Assembly (NCBI GenBank): GCA_027323595.1
Contig: DAHWBL010000293.1
Span: 1-7,392, forward strand
Direction: 5' to 3'
Length of the DNA: 7,392 nucleotides
Origin: Acetobacteraceae bacterium
Lineage (GTDB): Bacteria > Pseudomonadota > Alphaproteobacteria > Acetobacterales > Acetobacteraceae
Shown: positions 1 through 6,998 of the stretch, in pieces
Numbering within the stretch: position 1 is the first letter of the stretch
Layout: each line of letters opens with the position of its first letter
The notes under the pieces: model-generated
Database searches by the model: none
Told to the model about the DNA's origin: nothing
Seen by the model: only the letters and a program-made list of their open reading frames with translations
Translations under genes and position numbers: made by a program

Positions 1-222
1 GCCGGCCGGGATGACGGTGGGGTCGTCGTGCTTGCCCGAGCCGCCGGCGCCGATGAAGCGATGCTGGGCGCGCTTGTAGCCTTCGATCGAGGCGTCCTCG
101 AAGGCTTTCCAGTCGGCCTTTTTTTCCTTGAAACGGCCGACGAATTTTCGGGCGATCTCGTCAAGGCCGAGTGCCGCGACCTGCGGTGCCATTGGATGGC
201 GGGCTGCAAATGCCTGGCTCAT
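1..222 (-). CDS. Probable cupin-domain protein, N-terminal 74 codons (cut by window edge)
   Basis: An open frame on the minus strand begins with ATG at 222-220 and runs without a stop off the left edge, giving 74 residues that start MSQAFAARHPMAPQV. A weak G-rich stretch (GGGGG) lies a few bases upstream of the ATG. The segment contains an amphipathic, Lys-rich part (about residues 23-45), then QHRFIGAGGSGKHDDPTVIP near residues 53-72. From memory, this last part resembles the lead-in of single-domain cupin proteins found near aromatic-degradation genes, in which the metal-binding His motif follows soon after. The cupin fold itself lies outside the window, so no metal ligand can be checked. 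The gene follows ackA in the same direction after a 59-nt gap without an obvious terminator, so the two may share a transcript. Reality as a coding region is fairly sure; family is moderate; substrate unknown. Confidence 0.6.
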   Translation of the reverse strand, partial: MSQAFAARHPMAPQVAALGLDEIARKFVGRFKEKKADWKAFEDASIEGYKRAQHRFIGAGGSGKHDDPTVIPAG

Positions 223-281
223 GGGACCCCCGTGCGGGTTGATGGATTGCCTAAAAACCTAGGAGCCACCTGGCCGGACAG

Positions 282-1502
282 TCAATCCCTCATCGGCCGC
301 GTGCGGCCGGGGCCCTGAACGGCCGCGTGCGAAGCGAGCATGGCCATGCAGTGCGCGGCGATCATCGCGTCCTCGTCGGTGGGGATGACCATGGCGCGCA
401 CCGCCGAGCCGGGGGTGGAGATGGTTTGCGCGCCGGCGCGGTTGGCCGTGGGGTCGAGCTCGATGCCGAGCCAGCCCATGCCGGCGAGCACGCGTTCGCG
501 GATCTGCCAGGCATTTTCGCCGATGCCGCCGCAGAACACCACCAGATCGAGGCCCTCGAGCGCGGCGGCGAGGCCGCCGAGTTCGCGGCGGATGCGAAAG
601 ACGAAATACTCGATCGCCTCGGCGGCGTGTGGCGCGGCGGAGGCGAGCAGCTCGCGCATGTCCGATGACAGGCCGGACAGGCCGAGCAGGCCGGAGCGGC
701 GATAGAGCAGGTCGGTGATGGCGTCGGCCGACATGCCGCGGTGCTGCAGCAGATAGAGCACCACGCCCGGATCGAGCTGGCCGCAGCGTGTGCCCATGGG
801 CAGGCCGTCGAGCGCGGTGAAGCCCATGGAGCTGGCGAGCGAGGCTGCGTCGCGGATCGCGCACATCGAGGCGCCGTTGCCAAGATGGGCGATGACCACA
901 CGGGTTTTGGCGAGCGATGGGACCAGATCGGCGAGCCGGGTGGTGATGTATTCGTAGGACAGGCCGTGGAATCCGTAGCGTCGCACGCCCTGCTCATAGA
1001 GCGCGCGGGGCAGGGCGAAGGTGTCGTTCACCCAAGGGTGGTGGCGGTGAAAGCTGGTGTCGAAACAGGCGATCTGCGGCACGTCCGGCCAGATCTCGGC
1101 GGCAGCAGTGATGGCGGCGAGATTGTGCGGCTGGTGCAGCGGCGCGAGCGGGGCGAGGGCGGTGAGTTCGTCGATCAGCGCTGCGTCCACCAGCGCGGGG
1201 CCGGTGTGGGCGATGCCGCCGTGGACGACGCGATGGCCCACCGCGGCCACCGCGGCGTCGTCGCCGTGCCAGGCGAGCAGGCGGGCGAGGGCGTCGGCGT
1301 GGAAGGGCGCGTCGGACGTCCAGCTTTGTTCGCGCGCGACCGCACCGTCGGCAAGGGTGATGCGCAGATGTCGGCCCGTGCCGACGGTTTCGGCGAGGCC
1401 GCGCGCGTGCGCGAGCGGGCGGCCGGCGCGCTGGTCGAACAACGCGAATTTGATCGAGGAGGAGCCGGCGTTGAGGGTGACGATGCGGCCGGTATTGTTC
1501 AT
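282..1502 (-). CDS. ackA: Acetate kinase
   Basis: Catalyses acetate + ATP = acetyl phosphate + ADP in the cytoplasm (ASKHA superfamily of acetate/propionate kinases). From ATG at 1502 it has 406 residues, the usual length. All hallmark segments are present: LNAGSSSIKF (residues 10-19, with Asn11, Ser14 and Lys18), VGHRVVHGG with Arg91, FDTSFHRH with the catalytic Asp148, YGFHGLS with His179, HLGNGAS (206-212), LDGLPMGTRCGQLDPG with Arg239, CGGIGEN (324-330) and a C-terminal DED whose Glu377 matches the conserved magnesium-site Glu. It should therefore be active. A GTG three codons upstream (1511) is an alternative start; neither start has a clear Shine-Dalgarno, so the true start may be either. 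It is transcribed divergently from the glutamate-synthase-like gene, with the cupin gene downstream. No phosphotransacetylase or phosphoketolase partner is seen in the window. The related propionate kinases cannot be fully excluded. Confidence 0.95.
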   Translation of the reverse strand: MNNTGRIVTLNAGSSSIKFALFDQRAGRPLAHARGLAETVGTGRHLRITLADGAVAREQSWTSDAPFHADALARLLAWHGDDAAVAAVGHRVVHGGIAHTGPALVDAALIDELTALAPLAPLHQPHNLAAITAAAEIWPDVPQIACFDTSFHRHHPWVNDTFALPRALYEQGVRRYGFHGLSYEYITTRLADLVPSLAKTRVVIAHLGNGASMCAIRDAASLASSMGFTALDGLPMGTRCGQLDPGVVLYLLQHRGMSADAITDLLYRRSGLLGLSGLSSDMRELLASAAPHAAEAIEYFVFRIRRELGGLAAALEGLDLVVFCGGIGENAWQIRERVLAGMGWLGIELDPTANRAGAQTISTPGSAVRAMVIPTDEDAMIAAHCMAMLASHAAVQGPGRTRPMRD

Positions 1503-1689
1503 GATTTGCACACCACGGGCTGCGATGATGATGGACCATGGCCCCGCCGACGGGCCGCGCGGGCGAGGCGGATGGTCACGTCACCCATGCGTGCTCCGGT
1601 CCGATCCCGCTTCTGGCGTGCTTGTATCGCGGCGGCGATGAATTTGCCATCCTGTGCGGTGTCGCCGGATGGTGGGGGGAGGCTGATCG

Positions 1690-3114
1690 ATGGTCGTGTT
1701 CGTGCTGGCGCTGTTGCTGCTGCTGGTGGTGTCGGCGCTGTATGTGCACGATGTGCGGCAGAGCCAGCACACCATTTTGCGCAATTTTCCGGTGGTTGGC
1801 CATGTGCGGTATTTCGCCGAGACCTGGGGCGAATACATGCGCCAGTATCACTACCTGCCGGACTGGGCGGAACGCCCGTTCAACCGGCTGGAGCGGTCCT
1901 GGGTCTATCGGTCGGCCAAGGGGGTGTCGAACCTGGTCAGCTTCGGCAGCGAGGCGATCCCGACTTTCGTGTTCCGCAATGCGCCGTTTCCGATTCTGGA
2001 TGAGGAGAAGGGGCATTATCCGGGCAAGCGGATCGGCATTACCGAGGGGCCTGGGGCGTGTGTCACGCCGTTCATGGCGCGCAGTTTTTTCAACATCTCG
2101 GGCATGTCCTATGGCGCGCTGTCATCGGCGGCGGTGACGGCGCTGTCGCATGGGGCGGCGCGGGCGGGGGTGTGGATGGGCACCGGCGAGGGCGGGCTTG
2201 CGCCCTACCATCTGGCCGGGGGTGCCGACATCATGATGCAGATCGGCACCGCGAAATACGGGGTGCGTGACGCGCACGGCAATCTTTCCGATGAGCGTCT
2301 GCGGGAGCTGGCCGCGCATCCGCAGGTGCGATGTTTCGAGATCAAGCTCGCGCAGGGTGCCAAGCCTGGCAAGGGCGGCATTCTGCCGGCGGCGAAGGTG
2401 ACGCCAGAGATCGCGCTGATCCGTGGCATTCCGGCCGGGCAGGACAGCATCAGCCCCAACCGCCACCATGACATCGCCAATGTGCGCGAGCTTGGCGATT
2501 TCGTTGCGCGGGTGCGCGCGGTGACGGGGCGGCCGGTGGGGGTGAAATTCTGTCTCGGCGGGGCGGATTTTCTGGAGGAATGGTTCGCCGATGTGCTGGC
2601 GCGTCCGCAAGGGTGTCCGGATTATGTGCATGTGGATGGCGGCGAGGGCGGCACCGGCGCGGCGCCGGCGGCACTGGCCGAATATGTCGGGCTGCCGATC
2701 ACCCAGGCGCTGCCGATGGTGGTGGATGCGCGGCGCGAGCATGGGCTGGAGGAGCGCATCCGCATCGTCGCGGCGGGCAAGCTGCTGACGCCCGACAAGG
2801 TTGCGTGGGCGCTGTGCATGGGCGCGGATTTCGTGGTGAGCGCGCGCGGTTTCATGTTCAGCCTGGGATGTATCCAGGCGCTGAAATGCGGCTCGGGGTT
2901 CTGCCCGACCGGGGTGACCGCGTCGGACCCGCGGCTGATCCGCGGGCTTGATCCCACCGACAAGGCGGTGCGCGTCGCGCGGTATGCGGCGCGGGTGGTC
3001 GAGGAGGTGGAGATCATCGCGCATTCCTGCGGGGTTGCCGATCCGTCCGGGTTTCGCGCGCATCACGTGACGCAGGTGGAGCGTGGGGTGTCGGGCTTTC
3101 GCAACATGGAATAG
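1690..3114 (+). CDS. FMN-binding glutamate synthase family protein, membrane-anchored
   Basis: This 474-residue protein has one hydrophobic segment at residues 2-19, probably an N-terminal membrane anchor with the rest in the cytoplasm. Next is the short conserved HTILRNFPVVGHVRY (27-41), then a glutamate-synthase-type TIM barrel. Visible motifs are ISGMSYGALS (136-145), GTGEGGLAPYH (164-174), GAKPGKGG (223-230), DGGEGGTGAAP (316-326) and AAGKLLTP (361-368). Cys394, Cys400 and Cys405 keep the C-x5-C-x4-C spacing that binds the [3Fe-4S] cluster in glutamate synthase. It has no N-terminal glutaminase domain and no C-terminal beta-helix domain, so it is the stand-alone 'GltB2-like' type, not a full GOGAT; its reaction is unknown. 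A strong ribosome site, GGGGAGG at 1676-1682, seven bases before the ATG, fixes the start. It precedes the meta-cleavage operon by 138 nt in the same direction. Family is near certain, role is not. Confidence 0.93.
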   Translation: MVVFVLALLLLLVVSALYVHDVRQSQHTILRNFPVVGHVRYFAETWGEYMRQYHYLPDWAERPFNRLERSWVYRSAKGVSNLVSFGSEAIPTFVFRNAPFPILDEEKGHYPGKRIGITEGPGACVTPFMARSFFNISGMSYGALSSAAVTALSHGAARAGVWMGTGEGGLAPYHLAGGADIMMQIGTAKYGVRDAHGNLSDERLRELAAHPQVRCFEIKLAQGAKPGKGGILPAAKVTPEIALIRGIPAGQDSISPNRHHDIANVRELGDFVARVRAVTGRPVGVKFCLGGADFLEEWFADVLARPQGCPDYVHVDGGEGGTGAAPAALAEYVGLPITQALPMVVDARREHGLEERIRIVAAGKLLTPDKVAWALCMGADFVVSARGFMFSLGCIQALKCGSGFCPTGVTASDPRLIRGLDPTDKAVRVARYAARVVEEVEIIAHSCGVADPSGFRAHHVTQVERGVSGFRNME

Positions 3115-3122
3115 GCGCGGAT

Positions 3123-3151
3123 TTGACGGGGCTGACCTGGCGCCGCTATCA
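3123..3151 (+). promoter_or_regulatory. Candidate housekeeping-sigma promoter for the meta-cleavage operon
   Basis: TTGACG at 3123-3128, a 17-nt spacer, then CTATCA at 3146-3151. This agrees well with the alphaproteobacterial sigma-70 pattern (TTGAC, 17 nt, CTATAT). It starts 8 nt after the stop codon of the preceding gene and about 100 nt before the hydratase start, so the four operon genes could be transcribed independently of the glutamate-synthase-like gene. No clear operator palindrome was found beside it. The call rests on motif and position only. Confidence 0.45.
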
Positions 3152-3242
3152 GGATTGGCAATGTCGATCGGGGAAATGTCGCGGCCGCGGCGGGCGGCGG
3201 GTGATGTGGCGGTGGCATTGCGGTCTTGATGATGCGGATGGC

Positions 3243-3247
3243 GGAGG
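3243..3247 (+). promoter_or_regulatory. Ribosome binding site that fixes the hydratase start
   Basis: GGAGG lies five bases before the ATG at 3253. The upstream in-frame ATGs at 3226, 3229, 3232 and 3238 have no comparable site before them. Starting at 3253 gives 261 residues, close to the usual length of MhpD-type hydratases. Confidence 0.7.
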
Positions 3248-3252
3248 GCGCG

Positions 3253-4038
3253 ATGGACCAGATGATCGAGCAGTTGGCGGGTGAATTGCGCGCCGCGGAG
3301 AGTACGCGGATGCCGATCGAGCCGCTGGCCGGGCGGCTGCCGGTGCGTGACATCGCGCATGCCTATGCGGTGCAGAGTGCCAACACCCGCGCGAGCCTGG
3401 TTGCCGGGCGGAGGCTGGTGGGGCGCAAGATCGGGCTCACCTCGGCGGCGGTGCAGCGCCAGCTTGGTGTGGATCAGCCCGATTACGGCATGCTGTTCGC
3501 CGACATGGAGGTGCCCGACGGCGATGTGATCGCGCCGGGCGCGCTGATCCAGCCGAAGGTGGAGGCGGAGATCGCGTTCATCATGGCCGACGGGCTCGAC
3601 CATCCCGACCCCAGCTCGGCGGAGGTTCTGGACGCCATCGGCTGGGTGGTGCCGGCGCTGGAGATTGTTGATTCGCGTGTTGCGAACTGGAAAATCTCGA
3701 TCCACGACACCATCGCCGACAACGCCTCCTCCGGGCGTTTCGTGCTGGGCGGGCCGGCGCGGCTGGCCGCCGAGCTCGATCTGCGGCTGTGCGGGATGGT
3801 GCTGGAGCGCAATGGCGATCCGACCAGCTTTGGCGCCGGCATCGCGTGTCTGGGCCATCCGCTGCATGCCCTGCGCTGGCTGGCCGGGGTGATGGCGCGC
3901 GCGGGACATCCGCTCGCGGCCGGCGACATCGTGCTGTCCGGCGCGCTCGGGCCGATGGTGGCGGCCAATCCTGGCGACCAGTTCAGCGCGCGCATCGGCG
4001 GGTTGGGTTCGGTGTCGGTGCGTTTCGGCAAGGAATAG
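3253..4038 (+). CDS. dmpE: 2-oxopent-4-enoate (2-hydroxypenta-2,4-dienoate) hydratase
   Basis: Adds water to 2-hydroxypenta-2,4-dienoate to give 4-hydroxy-2-oxovalerate in the lower meta-cleavage pathway (also called MhpD, XylJ or BphH). The 261-residue product belongs to the fumarylacetoacetate-hydrolase-like hydratase/decarboxylase family. GRKIGLTSAAVQRQLGVDQP (residues 57-76) followed by DYGMLFADM is the hydratase signature; the decarboxylase homologue encoded by the last operon gene differs here. Metal-binding acidic residues appear as VEAEIAF (Glu104, Glu106) and ALEIVDSR (Glu137), and Lys59 matches the conserved active-site Lys. It is the first gene of the four-gene operon and is followed after 3 nt by the dehydrogenase gene. 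In known systems this enzyme associates with the decarboxylase, which limits loss of the unstable dienol. The start was chosen by the ribosome site; an in-frame ATG nine codons upstream is less likely. Confidence 0.93.
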   Translation: MDQMIEQLAGELRAAESTRMPIEPLAGRLPVRDIAHAYAVQSANTRASLVAGRRLVGRKIGLTSAAVQRQLGVDQPDYGMLFADMEVPDGDVIAPGALIQPKVEAEIAFIMADGLDHPDPSSAEVLDAIGWVVPALEIVDSRVANWKISIHDTIADNASSGRFVLGGPARLAAELDLRLCGMVLERNGDPTSFGAGIACLGHPLHALRWLAGVMARAGHPLAAGDIVLSGALGPMVAANPGDQFSARIGGLGSVSVRFGKE

Positions 4039-4041
4039 GTC

Positions 4042-4977
4042 ATGGCGAAAATCAAGGTTGCCATCATCGGGTCTGGCAATATCGGCACCGATCTGATGAT
4101 CAAGATCATGCGCCAGTCCTCGGTGCTGGAGATGGCCGCCATGGTTGGCGTTGATCCGCAGTCCGAGGGGCTGGCGCGGGCGCGGCGGCTGGGGGTGTTC
4201 GCCACCGACGAGGGGCTGGAGGGGCTGCGGCGGGCGCCGATCTATGGCGAGATCGGGCTGGTGTTCGACGCGACGTCGGCGCGGGCGCACATGCATCATG
4301 CCAAGATACTCGATGCGGACAACAAGATCGCGATCGATCTCACGCCCGCGGCGATCGGGCCCTATGTGGTGCCGGCGGTCAACCTTGATCTGCATCCGGG
4401 TGCGCGCAATCTCAACATGGTCACCTGCGGCGGCCAGGCGACGATTCCGATCGTGGCCGCGGTGGCCGCGGTGGCGCCGGTGCGCTATGGCGAGATCGTC
4501 GCGTCCATCGCGTCGAAATCCGCCGGCCCGGGCACGCGCGCCAACATCGATGAATTCACCGAGACCACCGCGCGCGCCATCGAGCGGGTTGGCGGCGCGG
4601 CACTTGGCAAGGCACTGATCATTCTGAACCCGGCCGAGCCGCCGGTGATGATGCGTGACACCGTCTATTGCCTGGCCGACACCGACGATGACGCGGCGGT
4701 GCGCGCCTCGATCGAGCGGATGGTGGCCACCGTGCAATCCTACGTGCCGGGCTATCGGCTGAAGCAGGATGTGCAGTTCGAGCGGATCCGGCACAACGAT
4801 CCGGTGCGCCTGCCGGGTCAGGAAAGCCCCAGCACTGGCCTCAAGGTTTCGGTGTTTCTCGAGGTTGAGGGAGCGGCGCATTATCTGCCGGCCTATGCGG
4901 GCAATCTCGACATCATGACATCGGCGGCGCGGGCGGCGGCCGAGCGTATCGTGAGCCTTGATCAGGGGCGCGCATGA
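4042..4977 (+). CDS. dmpF: Acetaldehyde dehydrogenase (acylating)
   Basis: Oxidises acetaldehyde with NAD+ and CoA to acetyl-CoA (MhpF/DmpF/BphJ family). The 311 residues match the usual length. The N-terminal dinucleotide-binding loop is VAIIGSGNIGTDL (6-18). The catalytic cysteine is Cys129 in NMVTCGGQATIPIV, the position of the nucleophile in this family. FDATSARAH (75-83) and AGNLDIMTSAA (286-296) are further family blocks; the last is typical for the subunit that pairs with the aldolase. AAGGA at 4030-4034, overlapping the end of the hydratase gene, is a good ribosome site seven bases before the ATG. Its stop overlaps the aldolase start by 4 nt (ATGA). The two products normally form a complex in which acetaldehyde is channelled between active sites, and the overlap fits equal translation. 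Confidence 0.96.
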   Translation: MAKIKVAIIGSGNIGTDLMIKIMRQSSVLEMAAMVGVDPQSEGLARARRLGVFATDEGLEGLRRAPIYGEIGLVFDATSARAHMHHAKILDADNKIAIDLTPAAIGPYVVPAVNLDLHPGARNLNMVTCGGQATIPIVAAVAAVAPVRYGEIVASIASKSAGPGTRANIDEFTETTARAIERVGGAALGKALIILNPAEPPVMMRDTVYCLADTDDDAAVRASIERMVATVQSYVPGYRLKQDVQFERIRHNDPVRLPGQESPSTGLKVSVFLEVEGAAHYLPAYAGNLDIMTSAARAAAERIVSLDQGRA

Positions 4978-5999
4978 TGACGAAGCTGTATGTGCAGGAC
5001 GTGACCTTGCGCGATGGCATGCACGCCATTCGCCACCAGTACGGGCTTGACCATGTCATCGCGATTGCCACCGCGCTCGATCGGGCCGGGGTGGCGGCGA
5101 TCGAGGTGGCGCATGGCGACGGCATCGCCGGCTCCAGCTTCAATTATGGATTTGGCAAGCATGATGACCTGGACTGGATCGCCGCGGTTGCCGAGCATCT
5201 GACCCAGGCGGTGCTGACCACCCTGCTGATCCCCGGCATTGGCACCATCCATGATCTGAAGCACGCCTATCAGGCGGGCGCGCGCAGCGTGCGCGTGGCC
5301 ACCCATTGCACCGAGGCCGATATCGCGCGCCAGCATATCGAGGCGGCGCGCGGGATCGGGATGGATGTCTCGGGGTTTTTGATGATGGCGCACATGCTGC
5401 CGCCGGATGCGCTGGCCGAGCAGGCGCGATTGATGGAATCCTATGGCGCGCACTGCGTCTATGTCACTGACAGTGCCGGCGCGCTGACGATGGAGGGGGC
5501 GCGCGAGCGGGTGGCGGCGTTGCGCGGCGCGTTGCGGCCGCAAACCCAGGTGGGCATTCATGCGCACCATAATCTGTCGCTTGGCGTTGCCATCTCGGTG
5601 GTTGCCGTCGAGGCGGGGGCGCATCGGGTGGATGCCTCGCTCGCAGGGATGGGGGCGGGCGCGGGCAATGCGCCGCTCGAAGTGTTCGCCGCGGTGGCGG
5701 ACCGGATGGGCTGGAACCATGGCTGCGATATTTTCGCGCTGATGGATGCCGCCGAGGAGCTGGTGCGCCCGTTGCAGGACCGCCCGGTGCGGGTCGATCG
5801 CGAAACCCTGTCGATCGGCTATGCCGGGGTTTATTCCAGCTTCCTGCGGCATGCCGAGCGGGCGGCGCAGACCTATGGCGTCGATGTGCGGCGTATCCTG
5901 GTGGAGCTTGGCCGTCGGCGCATGGTGGGCGGGCAGGAGGACATGATCGTGGATGTGGCGCTTGATCTGCGCGCGGCCGATGCGGAGGCAAAACAATGA
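4974..5999 (+). CDS. dmpG: 4-hydroxy-2-oxovalerate aldolase
   Basis: Splits 4-hydroxy-2-oxovalerate into pyruvate and acetaldehyde (MhpE/DmpG/BphI; HMGL-like TIM barrel with a divalent metal). The 341 residues are full length. The N-terminal catalytic block DVTLRDGMHAIRHQ carries Arg13, Asp14 and His17; IEVAHGDG (43-50) and SSFNYGFG (54-61) follow. GIHAHHNLSLG contains the metal ligands His196 and His198. The C-terminal domain that contacts the dehydrogenase contains DASLAGMGAGAGNAPLEVF (220-238), YAGVYSSFLRHAE with Tyr287, matching the active-site Tyr of the family, and ELGRRRMVGGQEDMIVD (311-327). Two adjacent ATGs (4974, 4977) are possible starts; AGGGG at 4964-4968 suits both. The gene overlaps its neighbours by 4 nt on each side, a sign of translational coupling. 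Confidence 0.97.
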   Translation: MMTKLYVQDVTLRDGMHAIRHQYGLDHVIAIATALDRAGVAAIEVAHGDGIAGSSFNYGFGKHDDLDWIAAVAEHLTQAVLTTLLIPGIGTIHDLKHAYQAGARSVRVATHCTEADIARQHIEAARGIGMDVSGFLMMAHMLPPDALAEQARLMESYGAHCVYVTDSAGALTMEGARERVAALRGALRPQTQVGIHAHHNLSLGVAISVVAVEAGAHRVDASLAGMGAGAGNAPLEVFAAVADRMGWNHGCDIFALMDAAEELVRPLQDRPVRVDRETLSIGYAGVYSSFLRHAERAAQTYGVDVRRILVELGRRRMVGGQEDMIVDVALDLRAADAEAKQ

Positions 6000-6757
6000 T
6001 CCATGAATACACCCACCTCGCCCGGCTGCTCGACGAGGCGGCGTGCGATGGCCGGGCGATCCCGCAATTGCAGGAAAATCTGACGCTCGATCAGGCCTAT
6101 GAGGTGCAGGCGCTGGCGCTGGCGCGGCGCATCGAGCGTGGTGAGCAAGTGTCGGGGCTGAAGATGGGGTTCACCAGCCGGGCGAAGATGGTGCAGATGG
6201 GCATCGAGACGATGATTTTCGGGCGCATCACCGACGCGATGGCGGTGGAGGAGGGCGGGGCGAGCCCGCATGCGCGCTATGTGCATCCGCGTGTCGAGCC
6301 CGAGATCGCCTTTCGTCTCGGCCGTCCGCTGTCCGGGCGGATCACCCATTTCGACGCGATGGCGGCGGTGGAGTGGATCGCGCCGGCGATCGAGATCATC
6401 GACAGCCGCTACGAGAATTTCAAATTCTCGCTGGCCGATGTGGTGGCGGATAATTCCTCGGCGTCGGGCTATGTGATCTGCCCGGCGCATCGCCCCGACA
6501 TGGACATCTCCAATCTGGGCATGGTGCTGTCGGTGGATGGGGTGGCGCGCGAGATCGGGTCGTCGGCGGCGATTCTGGGCAATCCGTGGCGCTCGCTGGT
6601 GGCGGCGGCGGCGTTCGCCGAGCGGTACGGGTTCGTGCTGCGCGCCGGCGATATCGTGATGGCGGGCGGGGCGACGGCGGCGGTGGCGGTTGATGCCGGG
6701 GCGCGGGTGAAGCTGGAGACGCAGGGGCTTTCGGAGATCGCTTTTTCGTTCAGCTAG
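5996..6757 (+). CDS. dmpH: 4-oxalocrotonate (2-oxo-3-hexenedioate) decarboxylase
   Basis: Decarboxylates 2-oxo-3-hexenedioate to 2-hydroxypenta-2,4-dienoate, feeding the hydratase of the same operon (DmpH/XylI/NahK). The 253-residue product is a homologue of the hydratase, but its diagnostic segments are those of the decarboxylase: GLKMGFTSRAKMVQMGIE (54-71), DSRYENFKFSLADVVADNSS (136-155) and MAGGATAAVAV (222-232). Metal-binding Glu101 and Glu103 lie in VEPEIAF and Glu133 in AIEIIDSR; Lys56 matches the active-site Lys. It is about ten residues shorter than the Pseudomonas enzyme, mostly at the N-terminus. GGAGG at 5984-5988 is seven bases before the ATG, which overlaps the aldolase stop (ATGA). 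It is the last gene of the operon; in dmp/xyl operons a small tautomerase gene normally comes next, but none follows here. Its presence shows that the oxalocrotonate branch is used. Confidence 0.92.
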   Translation: MIHEYTHLARLLDEAACDGRAIPQLQENLTLDQAYEVQALALARRIERGEQVSGLKMGFTSRAKMVQMGIETMIFGRITDAMAVEEGGASPHARYVHPRVEPEIAFRLGRPLSGRITHFDAMAAVEWIAPAIEIIDSRYENFKFSLADVVADNSSASGYVICPAHRPDMDISNLGMVLSVDGVAREIGSSAAILGNPWRSLVAAAAFAERYGFVLRAGDIVMAGGATAAVAVDAGARVKLETQGLSEIAFSFS

Positions 6758-6774
6758 GTTTGCGTCTGGCGCGA

Positions 6775-6819
6775 CCAGGGGCGCTGCCCCTGGACCCTGC
6801 TGGGGGGTGGACCCTCCAG
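6775..6819. repeat. Two tandem GC-rich hairpins, probable dispersed repeat
   Basis: CCAGGGGC (6775-6782) pairs perfectly with GCCCCTGG (6786-6793) around a GCT loop. Immediately after, CTGGGGGGT (6800-6808) pairs with ACCCTCCAG (6811-6819) with one G.T pair and a very tight loop. No T-run follows either stem, so they are not typical intrinsic terminators, although they begin only 18 nt after the operon's last stop codon and could protect or weakly terminate the mRNA. From memory, similar sequences recur between genes in GC-rich alphaproteobacteria; copy number cannot be judged from one window. Confidence 0.6.
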
Positions 6820-6998
6820 ACCCGCTGGAGTTGTCGGCGCACGCTCGAACACCGTGACCTTGGGCACCCGGATGCTGACCGTTCATATTCGCCCTCGCCG
6901 GAACGTGGCGACCCATGGCGCGCTTGGTTTTTGAACTCGATGAGGATTTGGCGAGGCTGTTGCTGATCTTCGCGAAGGAGTGGGGGGTGTTGTGGTGT

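Noticed and set aside
1512..1689. Divergent spacer searched for paired promoters or an operator palindrome
   Set aside because: No -35/-10 pair of acceptable fit was found on either strand, and a GGTCACGTCACC motif near 1574 is only partly symmetric.
741..2003. 420-codon plus-strand frame across ackA, the divergent spacer and the next gene's start
   Set aside because: It is antisense to ackA and out of frame with the glutamate-synthase-like gene; it has no family motif and its composition looks like shadow coding.
4453..4478. Short tandem repeat-like GTGGCCGCG units in the dehydrogenase gene
   Set aside because: They encode an ordinary Ala/Val-rich helix (AAVAAVAPV) conserved in the family, so protein sequence explains them.
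2122..4881. Very long open frame (919 codons) on the minus strand, opposite three plus-strand genes
   Set aside because: Its product is rich in Arg, His, Pro and Gln with no recognisable motif, the typical antisense shadow of GC-rich coding DNA. The plus-strand genes beneath it are unmistakable.
4962..5996. 344-codon minus-strand open frame opposite the aldolase gene
   Set aside because: Same composition artefact, covering almost exactly the aldolase gene, whose motifs are complete on the plus strand.
6760..6966. 68-codon plus-strand frame just after the operon
   Set aside because: It runs through the two GC-rich hairpins, so it is most likely an accidental frame in repeat sequence. It is also not a 4-oxalocrotonate tautomerase, which would be about 62 residues with Pro after the start Met.
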